DNA of 24,116 nt from Flavobacteriales bacterium UBA7878 (GTDB taxonomy: Bacteria; Bacteroidota; Bacteroidia; Flavobacteriales; Schleiferiaceae): contig DLRW01000089.1 of the NCBI GenBank assembly GCA_002501205.1, positions 3,643 through 27,758 on the forward strand, in the 5' to 3' direction. The notes under the pieces are model-generated. The model worked only from the letters and a program-made list of their open reading frames with translations. It was not told the origin of the DNA and ran no database searches. Each line of letters starts with the position of its first letter. The stretch's first letter is position 1. Shown piece by piece: positions 1 to 6,913 of this stretch. Made by a program: the position numbers and the translations under genes.

Positions 1-60
1 ACGCCATCTTGAGGGGGTGGTGGCCTTATGGTCGTGCAGGTTCAAGTCCTGTTCTGGGCA
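1..60 (+). tRNA. tRNA-Leu (anticodon GAG), 3' portion; 5' end outside the window
   Basis: The window opens inside a tRNA. The anticodon stem pairs 4-8 with 16-20. The 7-nt loop at 9-15 carries GAG at 11-13, which reads leucine CUC/CUU codons. A long variable arm, typical of class II tRNAs, folds as GGCC (22-25) with GGTC (30-33). The T stem pairs 36-40 with 48-52 around the loop TTCAAGT. The 3' acceptor strand is 53-59, with discriminator A at 60. The next bases are CTG, so CCA is not encoded and must be added after transcription. The D arm and the 5' acceptor strand lie left of the window. Class and anticodon are clear; only the missing 5' end is unseen. Confidence 0.93.
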
Positions 61-63
61 CTG

Positions 64-95
64 AAAGTCTTCGTAGCAATACGAGGACTTTTTTT
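64..95 (+). terminator. Rho-independent terminator of the tRNA-Leu transcript
   Basis: A 12-bp stem pairs 64-75 with 80-91 and contains one G-T pair. The loop is GCAA, a GNRA-type tetraloop. A run of T follows (92-95, continuing the T-rich 3' arm). It begins 4 nt after the tRNA 3' end, as expected for a tRNA operon terminator. Confidence 0.93.
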
Positions 96-155
96 ATATG
101 CGGATCTACATCGATTTCTTTTAATACGGACCATTAATTTAGAACCCTATTTTTA

Positions 156-851
156 ATGAAAATGGATTCCCCAGAAATCAGCCGATTATCCCGCCTAAGC
201 GCTATTCTCATTCAAATTCAAACCAAACGAATAGTAACCGCCACGGAACTAGCCAAAAAATTTCAGGTTAGCAAGCGCACCATTTATCGTGATCTTAAGG
301 CGCTTGAAAATGCGGGCGTACCCATTTTTACAGAAGAAGGCAAAGGCTACAGCCTGATGGAAGGTTATAAGCTAGCTCCGGTGATGTTTAGTGAAAAAGA
401 GGCCAATGCCTTGATCCTAGCCGAACAACTGGTGCTAAAAAACAAAGACGCCTCCTTTATAAAAGACTATTCCCAAGCCATTGATAAGGTGAAGGCCATC
501 CTTAGATATGCGGAGAAGGACAAAGCTCAAATTTTAACTCAGCGCACCCAGTATAATGAAATCAAGGATTTGGAACGCAACAGTGCCAACCTCTCCGATA
601 TTCAATACGCGCTTACCAATCACCTGGTCCTGAATATCGATTATCAAAACAAAGAAGAGCAAGCTAGCCATAGACAAATAGAACCTTTTGCCTTGGTCAG
701 CAGCGAAAATTGGTACCTGATCGCTTATTGTCGACTCCGTAAAGAATTCCGTTTTTTCCGTTTAGACCGAATTCAAAAGCTCGACTTGAGCAATGAAAAG
801 TTTGAAGCCCATAATATGACTTTGCAGGAGTTTTTTGATAAAAATCAATAA
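156..851 (+). CDS. WYL-domain transcriptional regulator, YafY/HTH_11 type
   Basis: A 231-residue cytoplasmic DNA-binding regulator. Residues about 8-65 form a DeoR/HTH_11-type winged helix. The recognition region VSKRTIYRDLKALENAGVP is at 38-56, followed by a wing with EEGKGY. Residues about 145-215 form a WYL domain, seen as NWYLIAYC (185-192) and FRFFRLDRI (198-206). WYL domains are thought to bind small ligands or nucleic acids and modulate the regulator; which ligand applies here cannot be told. Length fits the family. A second in-frame ATG at 162 is an alternative start. The gene ends 71 nt before an epoxide-hydrolase-type gene on the same strand, and a palindrome in that gap is a plausible binding site, so the regulator probably controls that hydrolase and perhaps itself. 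Family assignment is firm; the target is inference. Confidence 0.9.
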   Translation: MKMDSPEISRLSRLSAILIQIQTKRIVTATELAKKFQVSKRTIYRDLKALENAGVPIFTEEGKGYSLMEGYKLAPVMFSEKEANALILAEQLVLKNKDASFIKDYSQAIDKVKAILRYAEKDKAQILTQRTQYNEIKDLERNSANLSDIQYALTNHLVLNIDYQNKEEQASHRQIEPFALVSSENWYLIAYCRLRKEFRFFRLDRIQKLDLSNEKFEAHNMTLQEFFDKNQ

Positions 852-865
852 ACCATCCCTACCCT

Positions 866-881
866 TGACATAGGGCTGTCA
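866..881. promoter_or_regulatory. Candidate operator, palindrome TGACA-N6-TGTCA
   Basis: Perfect 5-bp inverted half-sites TGACA (866-870) and TGTCA (877-881) are separated by 6 nt. A second overlapping dyad, CCCTA (857-861) with TAGGG (871-875), is also present. The palindrome lies between the WYL regulator and the hydrolase, just upstream of a TAnnTTTG promoter element, where a bound regulator would cover the -33 region. The symmetry is seen directly. Binding by the neighbouring WYL protein is inferred. Confidence 0.5.
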
Positions 882-892
882 CACTGCCCCAT

Positions 893-900
893 TAGGTTTG
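893..900 (+). promoter_or_regulatory. Bacteroidota -7 promoter element for the hydrolase gene
   Basis: TAGGTTTG is an exact match to the Bacteroidota primary-sigma -7 consensus TAnnTTTG. It lies 22 nt before the ATG at 923, predicting a short leader of roughly 15 nt. The spacing to a TTG at 865-867 is longer than usual, so the -33 element is uncertain. Confidence 0.55.
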
Positions 901-922
901 CTGCCAATTCAAATCTAAAAAC

Positions 923-1879
923 ATGTCACAAGTCAATCAGTCTAGCATCTCCTCTTCTACTTTTCCTCAGCCTCAGCTAATTCCATTAAATGGGATTGAA
1001 TTAGAAGTCTTTGAAGCGGGTACCGAAAATGCCGGTAATCCCATCGTTCTCTGCCATGGCTTCCCCGAGCATGCTTATTCCTGGCGCTTCCAAATTCCAG
1101 CTTTGGTTAAGGCAGGTTTTCACGTGATCGTCCCCAACCAAAGAGGTTATGGGAATTCTTCTTGCCCAGAGAATGTTGAAGCTTTTGATATCATCAAGCT
1201 TTGCGAGGATATGGTTTCCCTACTTGACTATTATCAATACGAAAGTGCTGTTTTCATGGGCCATGATTGGGGCGCTAATGTGGTGTGGAATTTGGTCCTC
1301 CTGCATCCAAAGCGCGTAACTAAAGTCATTAACCTAGCTCTACCCTATCAGGAGCGAGGCAGCAAGCCTTGGCTAGAAATGATGGAAGAATTCTTTGGAG
1401 AGGACTTCTATTTTGTGCACTTCAATCGCAAGCCTGGAGTGGCCGATGCTATTTTGGAGGCCAATACCGCACAATTTATCTCCAACCTTTTTCGGAAGAA
1501 TCTCCCTCCTGCTCCACCGGCACCGGGAATGTTGATGATCCAATTAGCTGGAGCAGAAATGGCAGCAGGCGATCCTATACTCAATGAAGAAGAATTAAAG
1601 GTCTTTGTATCCGCTTTCCAAAAATCGGGTTTTAGGGGCGCCATTAATTGGTATCGAAACCTGGATAGGAACTGGCATTTAATGGCAGACATAGAAGCCC
1701 GAATTGAGCATCCTACTTTAATGGTCTACGGCGAAAGAGATAGTATTCCAAAGTCTGAAAGCCTGGCCAACTTTGCCCCGAATTTAGAGGTGCTTAGCCT
1801 GGATTGCGGTCATTGGATACCCCAAGAAAAACCAGAGGAATTGAATGAAGCCATACTAAAATGGCTAGCTAAATCTTAA
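923..1879 (+). CDS. Alpha/beta-hydrolase, epoxide hydrolase family
   Basis: A 318-residue soluble enzyme of the alpha/beta-hydrolase fold. Visible motifs are the oxyanion-hole segment HGFP (45-48), the strand-turn motif NQRGYGNSS (72-80), and the nucleophile elbow GHDWG (113-117) with Asp115. The likely charge-relay acid is Asp273 in GERD, and the catalytic histidine is His297 in DCGHW. An aspartate nucleophile separates epoxide hydrolases and dehalogenases from serine esterases. Two cap-domain tyrosines in typical epoxide-hydrolase contexts, near FYF (162-164) and in NWYRN (Tyr244), favour an epoxide hydrolase, which opens epoxides to vicinal diols. The GHDWG context can also occur in related dehalogenases, so the substrate is open. 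The gene follows the WYL regulator and has its own promoter and a downstream terminator. Confidence 0.86.
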   Translation: MSQVNQSSISSSTFPQPQLIPLNGIELEVFEAGTENAGNPIVLCHGFPEHAYSWRFQIPALVKAGFHVIVPNQRGYGNSSCPENVEAFDIIKLCEDMVSLLDYYQYESAVFMGHDWGANVVWNLVLLHPKRVTKVINLALPYQERGSKPWLEMMEEFFGEDFYFVHFNRKPGVADAILEANTAQFISNLFRKNLPPAPPAPGMLMIQLAGAEMAAGDPILNEEELKVFVSAFQKSGFRGAINWYRNLDRNWHLMADIEARIEHPTLMVYGERDSIPKSESLANFAPNLEVLSLDCGHWIPQEKPEELNEAILKWLAKS

Positions 1880-1893
1880 TAAGGTATTTCCGG

Positions 1894-1929
1894 ATCGGTC
1901 TGAGCTTAGGTTCAGGCCGATTTTCTTTT
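1894..1929 (+). terminator. Rho-independent terminator of the hydrolase gene
   Basis: A 10-bp stem (1894-1903 with 1912-1921, one T-G pair) is followed by TTTTCTTTT. It begins 14 nt after the hydrolase stop codon, on the same strand. Confidence 0.87.
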
Positions 1930-1937
1930 AAACAGAC

Positions 1938-1970
1938 TTTGAATGAGCAATTCTATCACTTATAATTTTA
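1938..1970 (+). promoter_or_regulatory. Candidate promoter for the GNAT gene
   Basis: TTTG (1938-1941) and TAATTTTA (1963-1970, 7 of 8 matches to TAnnTTTG) are 21 nt apart, close to usual Bacteroidota -33/-7 spacing. Predicted transcription start is near 1977. That is right beside an ATG at 1979 in another frame and about 43 nt before the annotated TTG at 2020. Confidence 0.35.
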
Positions 1971-2019
1971 AGGTATTGATGATATCAATAGGTTTGTTCT
2001 CTAATAAAGCCGAATAGCC

Positions 2020-2457
2020 TTGATCCTTAGAGCCCTTCTACCCCATGAAAGCAAGGAAGAGGAAATCTTCCAGTCTGATGAAAGTCAGCAGCTCCTGGAA
2101 ATTTACGATGAGTACTATCCCAAAATGGGATATGATTTTCCATGGGTGGCTTATTTGATTATTAAGGATCAGCAAGTCCTGGGCACCGGAAGTTTTACCG
2201 GAAAACCAGTAAATGGACAAGTGGAAATTGCCTACTGGACATTTAAGGCTTTTGAAGGTCAAGGCATTGCTTCCTTCGCCTGTAAAGAATTGATTTCCAT
2301 CGCCAAAAAAGAAAATCCCAATATTGTTATTAGCGCTAAAACCGCCCCAGAGAACAATGCATCTACCCATATTCTGGAGAAGAATGGCTTTCGGCATATC
2401 AAAACAGTTCAAGATGAGGAGATTGGTGATGCTTGGTTGTGGATTTGGTCAATATAG
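2020..2457 (+). CDS. GNAT-family N-acetyltransferase (start uncertain)
   Basis: A predicted 145-residue acetyltransferase that would move an acetyl group from acetyl-CoA to an amine; the substrate is unknown. The central GNAT strand-turn-helix is present, with an acetyl-CoA pyrophosphate-binding segment in FEGQGIAS. The late motif NASTHILEKNGFRHIK is the usual GNAT helix and beta-turn. The start is problematic. The frame is closed by TAA at 2005-2007, there is no ATG near the N-terminus, and the best start is TTG at 2020, which places residue 2 directly in the first beta strand (ILRALLP). GNATs usually have several residues before this strand. An ATG at 1979 opens a 12-codon frame (MISIGLFSNKAE) that stops at 2015-2017, so a recent frameshift at the 5' end is possible. 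The fold is clear; the start and intactness are not. Confidence 0.75.
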   Translation: MILRALLPHESKEEEIFQSDESQQLLEIYDEYYPKMGYDFPWVAYLIIKDQQVLGTGSFTGKPVNGQVEIAYWTFKAFEGQGIASFACKELISIAKKENPNIVISAKTAPENNASTHILEKNGFRHIKTVQDEEIGDAWLWIWSI

Positions 2458-2478
2458 AACCGTAATTACTGAAATTTC

Positions 2479-2506
2479 GAGCCTCGAAACACTCAGGCTT
2501 TTTTTT
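2479..2506 (+). terminator. Weak Rho-independent terminator after the GNAT gene
   Basis: AGCCT (2480-2484) pairs with AGGCT (2495-2499), extended by a G-T pair, and is followed by a run of seven T. The stem is short, and a competing hairpin (TTTCGA with TCGAAA) overlaps its left arm. It is still a plausible U-tract terminator. Confidence 0.6.
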
Positions 2507-2533
2507 ATTGATCAAGCTAAAAAAAAGGAATAG

Positions 2534-2876
2534 CCTTATTAAGCCACTCAGGGGTAAATGATTCGGCATACAACAACCCCAACTACCCTAATTAAGCTAA
2601 ACTCTATTTAAACCTAGCCTTTCTTTCTCGCCTCCTTTTCATCCGATTCCAGGAGTTAAAACACCTACCTGATTGCCTTGTCCAAGTCTTCCATGACTCC
2701 ATATCCGGAGCACCTAAATTAGGTACCTCCCAGTCCAAAAAAGGCGAAAAAATGAGTATCAATTTTTATTTTATACAATTGTCGTTTTTTACACAAAAAC
2801 ACCATATCCTTTTTATATCAAGGTTTTGCGGTATTCAATTTTAGAATATTTTGCATATCAAATTTTTACTTTAAGG
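2534..2876. other. AT-rich intergenic stretch with no recognisable gene
   Basis: Between the GNAT terminator and the promoter of the motor operon there is no convincing coding region on either strand. The left part is C-rich and of low complexity. The right part (about 2750-2880) is very AT-rich and contains two copies of ATATCAA (2816-2822 and 2856-2862), each followed downstream by AAGGTTTT. No RNA gene, riboswitch fold or transposon remnant could be identified. The AT-rich part may act as an upstream promoter element or regulator-binding region for the operon. Confidence 0.5.
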
Positions 2877-2908
2877 TTTTCAACAAGTCATTGTTAATTC
2901 TACATTTG
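2877..2908 (+). promoter_or_regulatory. Promoter of the GldL/GldM-like operon
   Basis: TACATTTG (2901-2908) is an exact match to the Bacteroidota -7 element TAnnTTTG. A degenerate -33 element TTTT lies at 2877-2880, 20 nt upstream. The predicted start of transcription is near 2915, about 23 nt before the first ATG of the five-gene operon. Confidence 0.6.
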
Positions 2909-2937
2909 GAGATATCCTAACCAATCATAAACTCCCC

Positions 2938-3471
2938 ATGACAGTAAGGAAAACTTTAGTCATTCTTTTAATGATCCCTCCTTTCCTGCATGCAGAGAAC
3001 GATTCACTACGGCTCAATCGACTGCAACAGGACATCCGGATCATGGAAAGCCGCATCAGCAATGTGATGCAAACTCAGAATCAGGTTTTACGCGAAACCC
3101 AGGCCTTGCAACTGGAAATGATTCGAATGGAAAGCAATAGCGATTCTCTCAATCAAAAGGTTGCCAGTCAAATCGCCGAAAACCAGAGTCAAATGGAAAA
3201 TTTCCAGGCACAACAAGTGCAAACGGAAAGAGCCTTGAATCTGGCACTGGATCAATTCCAGGAGCAGTTTGAAGACCAAAACCGAGTGGCAGCCAAATTA
3301 GAGGCGCAACTGGCTGGTCAAATCAATTATCAATTACTAGCGGCCGGAATTGCCTTTCTGGTACTGATCATCGCCTTTGTGCTGATCAACCGCCGCAGTG
3401 TAAATCGCAGTTTGGCCAGCAGCCAGGCCAGCTGGAATCATTTTCAAGACCACTTTCTAAAAAACAACTAA
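2938..3471 (+). CDS. Exported coiled-coil protein with C-terminal membrane anchor, first gene of the motor operon
   Basis: A 177-residue protein of no family I recognise. Residues 1-19 look like a Sec signal peptide (basic start, hydrophobic core, cleavage after HA). Residues about 22-128 are a long polar, Gln/Glu/Ser-rich alpha-helix with heptad character, so probably a coiled coil. Residues about 132-150 form one strong transmembrane helix, followed by positive residues (NRRSVNR) and a short tail. This predicts a periplasmic coiled coil held in the inner membrane by its C-terminus. An alternative is that the first hydrophobic stretch stays uncleaved. The stop is 2 nt before the next start, so it is almost certainly translated with the GldL-like gene. 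A structural, scaffold or accessory role in the motor complex is inferred from position only. Confidence 0.7.
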   Translation: MTVRKTLVILLMIPPFLHAENDSLRLNRLQQDIRIMESRISNVMQTQNQVLRETQALQLEMIRMESNSDSLNQKVASQIAENQSQMENFQAQQVQTERALNLALDQFQEQFEDQNRVAAKLEAQLAGQINYQLLAAGIAFLVLIIAFVLINRRSVNRSLASSQASWNHFQDHFLKNN

Positions 3472-3473
3472 AC

Positions 3474-4100
3474 ATGCAAAGTCAAGAAACCACAACTCGA
3501 AACGGAAGAACAAATGGCTATCGCAATGGCTATTCGGAAAGAAATGGAAAACGAGAAATGCGCAATGGCAATGCTCATCAAATCAGTAATGGTCATACCA
3601 GCGTGAAAAAAGCCAAGGAGGCTAAAAAAGGAAAGCTCGACAGCATCACCTTTATCTATGGCTTTGGTGCCGCCATCGTATTGGTAGGTGCCATGTTTAA
3701 ATTCCTAGGCTGGTCCTTTGCCAATGAGCTCTTTATCGTTGGATTAAGTATTGAAGCTGTTGTATTCCTTATCTCCGCTTTCGAGCGTAAGGAAGAAGAA
3801 AAAGAATACCAATGGGAAAATGTCTTCCCTCAACTTAATGGTCAAGGTCAGCCAATGAATGGCAGCGCCGGGAACTATGGAGAAGCGATGCAGCTCTTTA
3901 ATGCCAGTATGGAAAACATGAGTAGCGAGATTCACAATCTATCCCTTAGCATTCGTGATATCCGCGCCAATATGGAAGCATCAGCTCAAAGCTCTGTGGC
4001 CATGCAAAATCAAATGGAAGATTACATCCATTTGATGGACCATTACAACGCCAATTTGCGCAGCATCAATGATAAGTACGACCGGGTATTGGAATCCTAG
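3474..4100 (+). CDS. gldL: GldL-like motor subunit (type IX secretion/gliding motor family)
   Basis: A 208-residue inner-membrane protein. GldL forms the pentameric, proton-driven stator that powers gliding and type IX secretion together with GldM. TM1 is about 57-79 and contains YGFGAAIVLVGAMFK. TM2 is about 85-103 and contains GLSIEAVVFLISAFE. Residues matching the functional polar residues of Flavobacterium johnsoniae GldL (as I recall them) are Tyr62, Lys76, Glu94 and Glu104, with conserved Tyr-Lys and Glu-Glu spacings. The His expected three residues after the Lys is Gly79 here. A C-terminal helical cytoplasmic region (about 140-208) is as in the family. Unusual is a 55-residue hydrophilic N-terminal extension rich in Asn-Gly and Arg before TM1; canonical GldL starts almost directly with TM1. 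It is followed after 18 nt by the first GldM-like gene. Confidence 0.88.
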   Translation: MQSQETTTRNGRTNGYRNGYSERNGKREMRNGNAHQISNGHTSVKKAKEAKKGKLDSITFIYGFGAAIVLVGAMFKFLGWSFANELFIVGLSIEAVVFLISAFERKEEEKEYQWENVFPQLNGQGQPMNGSAGNYGEAMQLFNASMENMSSEIHNLSLSIRDIRANMEASAQSSVAMQNQMEDYIHLMDHYNANLRSINDKYDRVLES

Positions 4101-4118
4101 TCTGAATAGCGCTACACA

Positions 4119-5522
4119 ATGGCGAATACCATTAAAATATCGAAAGCGAAGAACCTGATCTTCAAGAAACTGAGCTTCTTGTACCTGGTCTTCATATTAT
4201 TCCTCTTCTTATCCAGTCCGGGTAAGTTTTTGGATCATTATGAAAACCTGGTTCCCGCACAGGAAGTGGTTCTTGAAAAATTGAGAACTCAACTTGAAGA
4301 ATTGCCGGAAGGCGACTCCAAGAGTCAAAATCTCAAGGCGCAAACGCTATCCAGTTTACAAAAGCTAGAGGAAATCCGCGCGGGTTATTATGACTATCGC
4401 AATACTAATCACATTGCTGGTGAGAAGCTTAAGGAGAACCTTTTTGCGACCAACGAAATCATTCAAGGTAGCTATGGCACCCGTTTTCAGGAAACCCTCG
4501 AAAACTTCAACCAGGCTTATCTGGATTTTGGCGGTTCGGATCTAAGTGCCGAATTACTCAGTCCTAAAGATTTTGCCGATCAAGAAGTACAGGCGCGCGA
4601 TTTCTTCTTTAAGGAAACGCCGAATGCCGTTATCGAATCGGTGATTAATCATTTGGAAACCGTAATTCTCATCCACAGTATCGAAGCTCTGAAAGGCGAG
4701 AAAATCGAATTACTCAAACAGGAAGTAAGTGAAGCGGATCAATTAGATCTGATCCAAAACTTTAAGAAGACCCTTTCCAAAGGTGAAAAGCTCCTCTTTA
4801 AGGTTCGCTTACCGGATAGCATTCAGAATTTGAAGGTGCTAATCAATGGTCAGGACCTTGCTCCTTCTCAGGTAGATTCAGGATTTCATCATTTTGAATA
4901 CCTACCGGAAGCTCCTGGAAATTATGTGGTGGACCTATATCTTGATGAAGAACGTTTCTTCCATAACTTCAAGGTAACCAAGCCAGGTATCAGACTCAAT
5001 CGCCAGGGCTCCTCCTACCTCACTCAGGTTGGAGAAACTCAAATTTTGCAATTAAACCCGCAGTACTTGCCTGAGGGCGAATTAAGTTTTGTTTCGGAGC
5101 ATGCGGATTTAAGCTATGAGAATGGTCTCTTGAAAATCACCCCTTACAATGCTGGTGCCTTTGCGGTCTTCATGAAACTGGACGACAAAAAGGTGGACTC
5201 CCTTAACCTATATGCCAAAGACGTAAACACCATTGATGTTGCACTTATGGATATTGCCGGCAAGGAAAACGGACTGAATCAATTAGCCTATTTGGAAGCA
5301 AGCAATCCTTTTTGGCAGGTGGTTAATTTCAAATTGCGCATTAAAAGCCCTGGTAGTCGGGATCAAGTATTTCACAATGCCACACGCTTCCTGCGAAGTG
5401 AATTGAAAGACGCTATCCGCCGAGCTCCGGAAGGCAGCATTATGGCTTTTGAGAATATCAAAGTAATTGGCAAAAACGGGCATAGCTATCGCGATGGCCG
5501 AGCCATCCTTAAAATGAAATAA
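4119..5522 (+). CDS. gldM: GldM-like protein 1 (periplasmic shaft of a GldLM-type motor)
   Basis: A 467-residue single-pass inner-membrane protein. GldM dimers sit inside the GldL pentamer and extend through the periplasm to pass motion to the outer membrane. The N-terminal helix has SFLYLVFILFLFLS (19-32), closely resembling the GldM transmembrane helix. Residues about 38-200 are helical and include FFFKETPNAVIESVINHLE (162-180), like the helical D1 domain. Residues about 220-400 are beta-rich, as in D2 and D3. Residues 400-467 match the D4 domain, ending in the FENIKVIGKNG pattern. Canonical GldM is about 510 residues, so this is somewhat short. The usual N-terminal Arg preceding the TM helix is replaced by Ile14 in ungapped alignment with the following paralogue, although Lys16/Lys17 are nearby. 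Its stop overlaps the next start (TAATG). An accessory or heterodimer role is inferred. Confidence 0.86.
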   Translation: MANTIKISKAKNLIFKKLSFLYLVFILFLFLSSPGKFLDHYENLVPAQEVVLEKLRTQLEELPEGDSKSQNLKAQTLSSLQKLEEIRAGYYDYRNTNHIAGEKLKENLFATNEIIQGSYGTRFQETLENFNQAYLDFGGSDLSAELLSPKDFADQEVQARDFFFKETPNAVIESVINHLETVILIHSIEALKGEKIELLKQEVSEADQLDLIQNFKKTLSKGEKLLFKVRLPDSIQNLKVLINGQDLAPSQVDSGFHHFEYLPEAPGNYVVDLYLDEERFFHNFKVTKPGIRLNRQGSSYLTQVGETQILQLNPQYLPEGELSFVSEHADLSYENGLLKITPYNAGAFAVFMKLDDKKVDSLNLYAKDVNTIDVALMDIAGKENGLNQLAYLEASNPFWQVVNFKLRIKSPGSRDQVFHNATRFLRSELKDAIRRAPEGSIMAFENIKVIGKNGHSYRDGRAILKMK

Positions 5523-6913
5523 TGGCAAAGTATATACGTATCAAAAAATCCAAGAACCTTCGGTTTCGTTTGATCAGTATCCTTTACCTGCTGTTCATTT
5601 CCCTTTCTATTATTCAGATTCCGATCGGCTGGTTACGAGTAAATCCCAATTTGAGGACTACCTTATTAAGCTTCGATTCTGAATCTAAAGAAGGTGATAA
5701 TATCGAAGGACTAAAAAACCGCATTAAGACCATAGAAAGTGAGTTTATGGCTTTTGCCGGATCTGATCCTCTAACGGGTGATTTATTGAATCCCGAAAAC
5801 TATGCCCAAACCGACCAATTTTTTCTGGAAGGCAAAAAGGGTGAAGAACTCTTTTTAGCCCTGCAATCTTTGGATGATAGTGTAAACCAATTGCCGGAAG
5901 ACAATCCAACTCGAATAGCCTACTTAAAGCTATTTCAAAGCGATCTGGATCATGGTTTGGAAGCCAAGAGCCATCAGACCTGGACTAGTTGGAAGTTCTC
6001 TCATGTACCGGCCACCGTGGTACAATTACAAATGGCAGATCTACTTTTAAAACTCAACCTCTTACAGGGCGATCTTAAAGTGGAACCTGCCGGCAATGGC
6101 GATAGTCCGGAATTGGTTTTAGCTTATAATATCGACGAGCTGCATATTGGCGATACCGCCTATTTTGTCTACGAAGGTGATGTTCGTCCTAAACTGGAGC
6201 TCACGGTAGGAAAGGGAAAAGCTCAAAACTATGACTGGGAAAAAGACAGTCTGGTTTTCGTTGCCTTAGACACCGGTTTCTATAAATTGGAATTTCAATT
6301 AGGTCGCGAACAGCGTAGTTTTCAGTTTGAGGTATTACCTGGGAATTTTAGCTCTAAGACTTATAATGCACCGGAAGCCTATTATTCTGGCCTTCCCTTC
6401 TACTTACCGTTGGAAGACTGGCAAAGTCAATTGAATTACAGCTGCACTTGCATGCCCGGACGCACCATCCACGCACAAGGTAATAAGCTGAGAGTACAGC
6501 CCTCCAGATCAGGTTGGTGCTATATAAAAGGCATGGACCCGAAACTTCAGGCTTTGGCATTTGAAGATTCGGTATACATCCATCCACTACCCGCTCCTTT
6601 GGTTTATGCCAGTGGGATATCCCAAAACCAAATCTCCAGAACTCGCTTATTGCAAAGGCCTGAGATTGACCTTAAGGTATTATTCCCTGGTCAGGATGAA
6701 GCCCCTCAATTAGACATTAAGGAGGTTAAAGCTAAACTGTATGGCTCTTTTGGAGAGAAGACGGTAAGCAGTCCCCATAAACTCATTTTAGAGGCTACTG
6801 ATGTAAAGGGCCTCTCTTATATCGAAATAGAAGAAGTGCTGATCCAAAGTCCCGATGGCGAGATGAAAATCAGTGATCGACTCATCATTAATGTAATAAC
6901 TCATGAAAAGTAA
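5522..6913 (+). CDS. gldM: GldM-like protein 2, diverged tandem paralogue
   Basis: A 463-residue single-pass protein. The first 26 residues align without gaps to the preceding protein (15 identities), showing both descend from a GldM-type gene by tandem duplication. The TM helix is about 17-36, containing ILYLLFISLSI. Arg14 occupies the place of the arginine that contacts GldL in canonical GldM, which the first paralogue lacks. The helical domain is shorter (to about residue 190) but keeps a D1-like segment (FSHVPATVVQLQMADLLLKL). Beta domains follow, and the C-terminus has the D4-like pattern IEEVLIQSPDGEMKISDRLIINV split across strands. The third domain contains three cysteines (SCTC and GWC) that could form a disulphide. 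It overlaps the next gene by 11 nt. Family membership is secure by the N-terminus, the D4 end and gene context; overall divergence is high. Confidence 0.8.
   Translation: MAKYIRIKKSKNLRFRLISILYLLFISLSIIQIPIGWLRVNPNLRTTLLSFDSESKEGDNIEGLKNRIKTIESEFMAFAGSDPLTGDLLNPENYAQTDQFFLEGKKGEELFLALQSLDDSVNQLPEDNPTRIAYLKLFQSDLDHGLEAKSHQTWTSWKFSHVPATVVQLQMADLLLKLNLLQGDLKVEPAGNGDSPELVLAYNIDELHIGDTAYFVYEGDVRPKLELTVGKGKAQNYDWEKDSLVFVALDTGFYKLEFQLGREQRSFQFEVLPGNFSSKTYNAPEAYYSGLPFYLPLEDWQSQLNYSCTCMPGRTIHAQGNKLRVQPSRSGWCYIKGMDPKLQALAFEDSVYIHPLPAPLVYASGISQNQISRTRLLQRPEIDLKVLFPGQDEAPQLDIKEVKAKLYGSFGEKTVSSPHKLILEATDVKGLSYIEIEEVLIQSPDGEMKISDRLIINVITHEK

Noticed and set aside
1..95. tRNA gene as an integration site for a mobile element
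   Set aside because: No integrase and no second copy of the tRNA 3' end were seen in the window, and the tRNA is followed by its own terminator.
2038..2412. 124-codon minus-strand open frame
   Set aside because: It lies fully inside the GNAT gene on the opposite strand and resembles no known family.
2534..2900. Possible decayed gene, small RNA or riboswitch upstream of the motor operon
   Set aside because: No frame with coding character on either strand and no convincing conserved fold. The only supported element is the promoter at its right end.
3474..3640. NG-rich repeat-like DNA as a tandem-repeat or CRISPR-like element
   Set aside because: The units are short, imperfect and in frame within the GldL-like gene, so they are coding sequence for a low-complexity extension. 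No CRISPR pattern is present.
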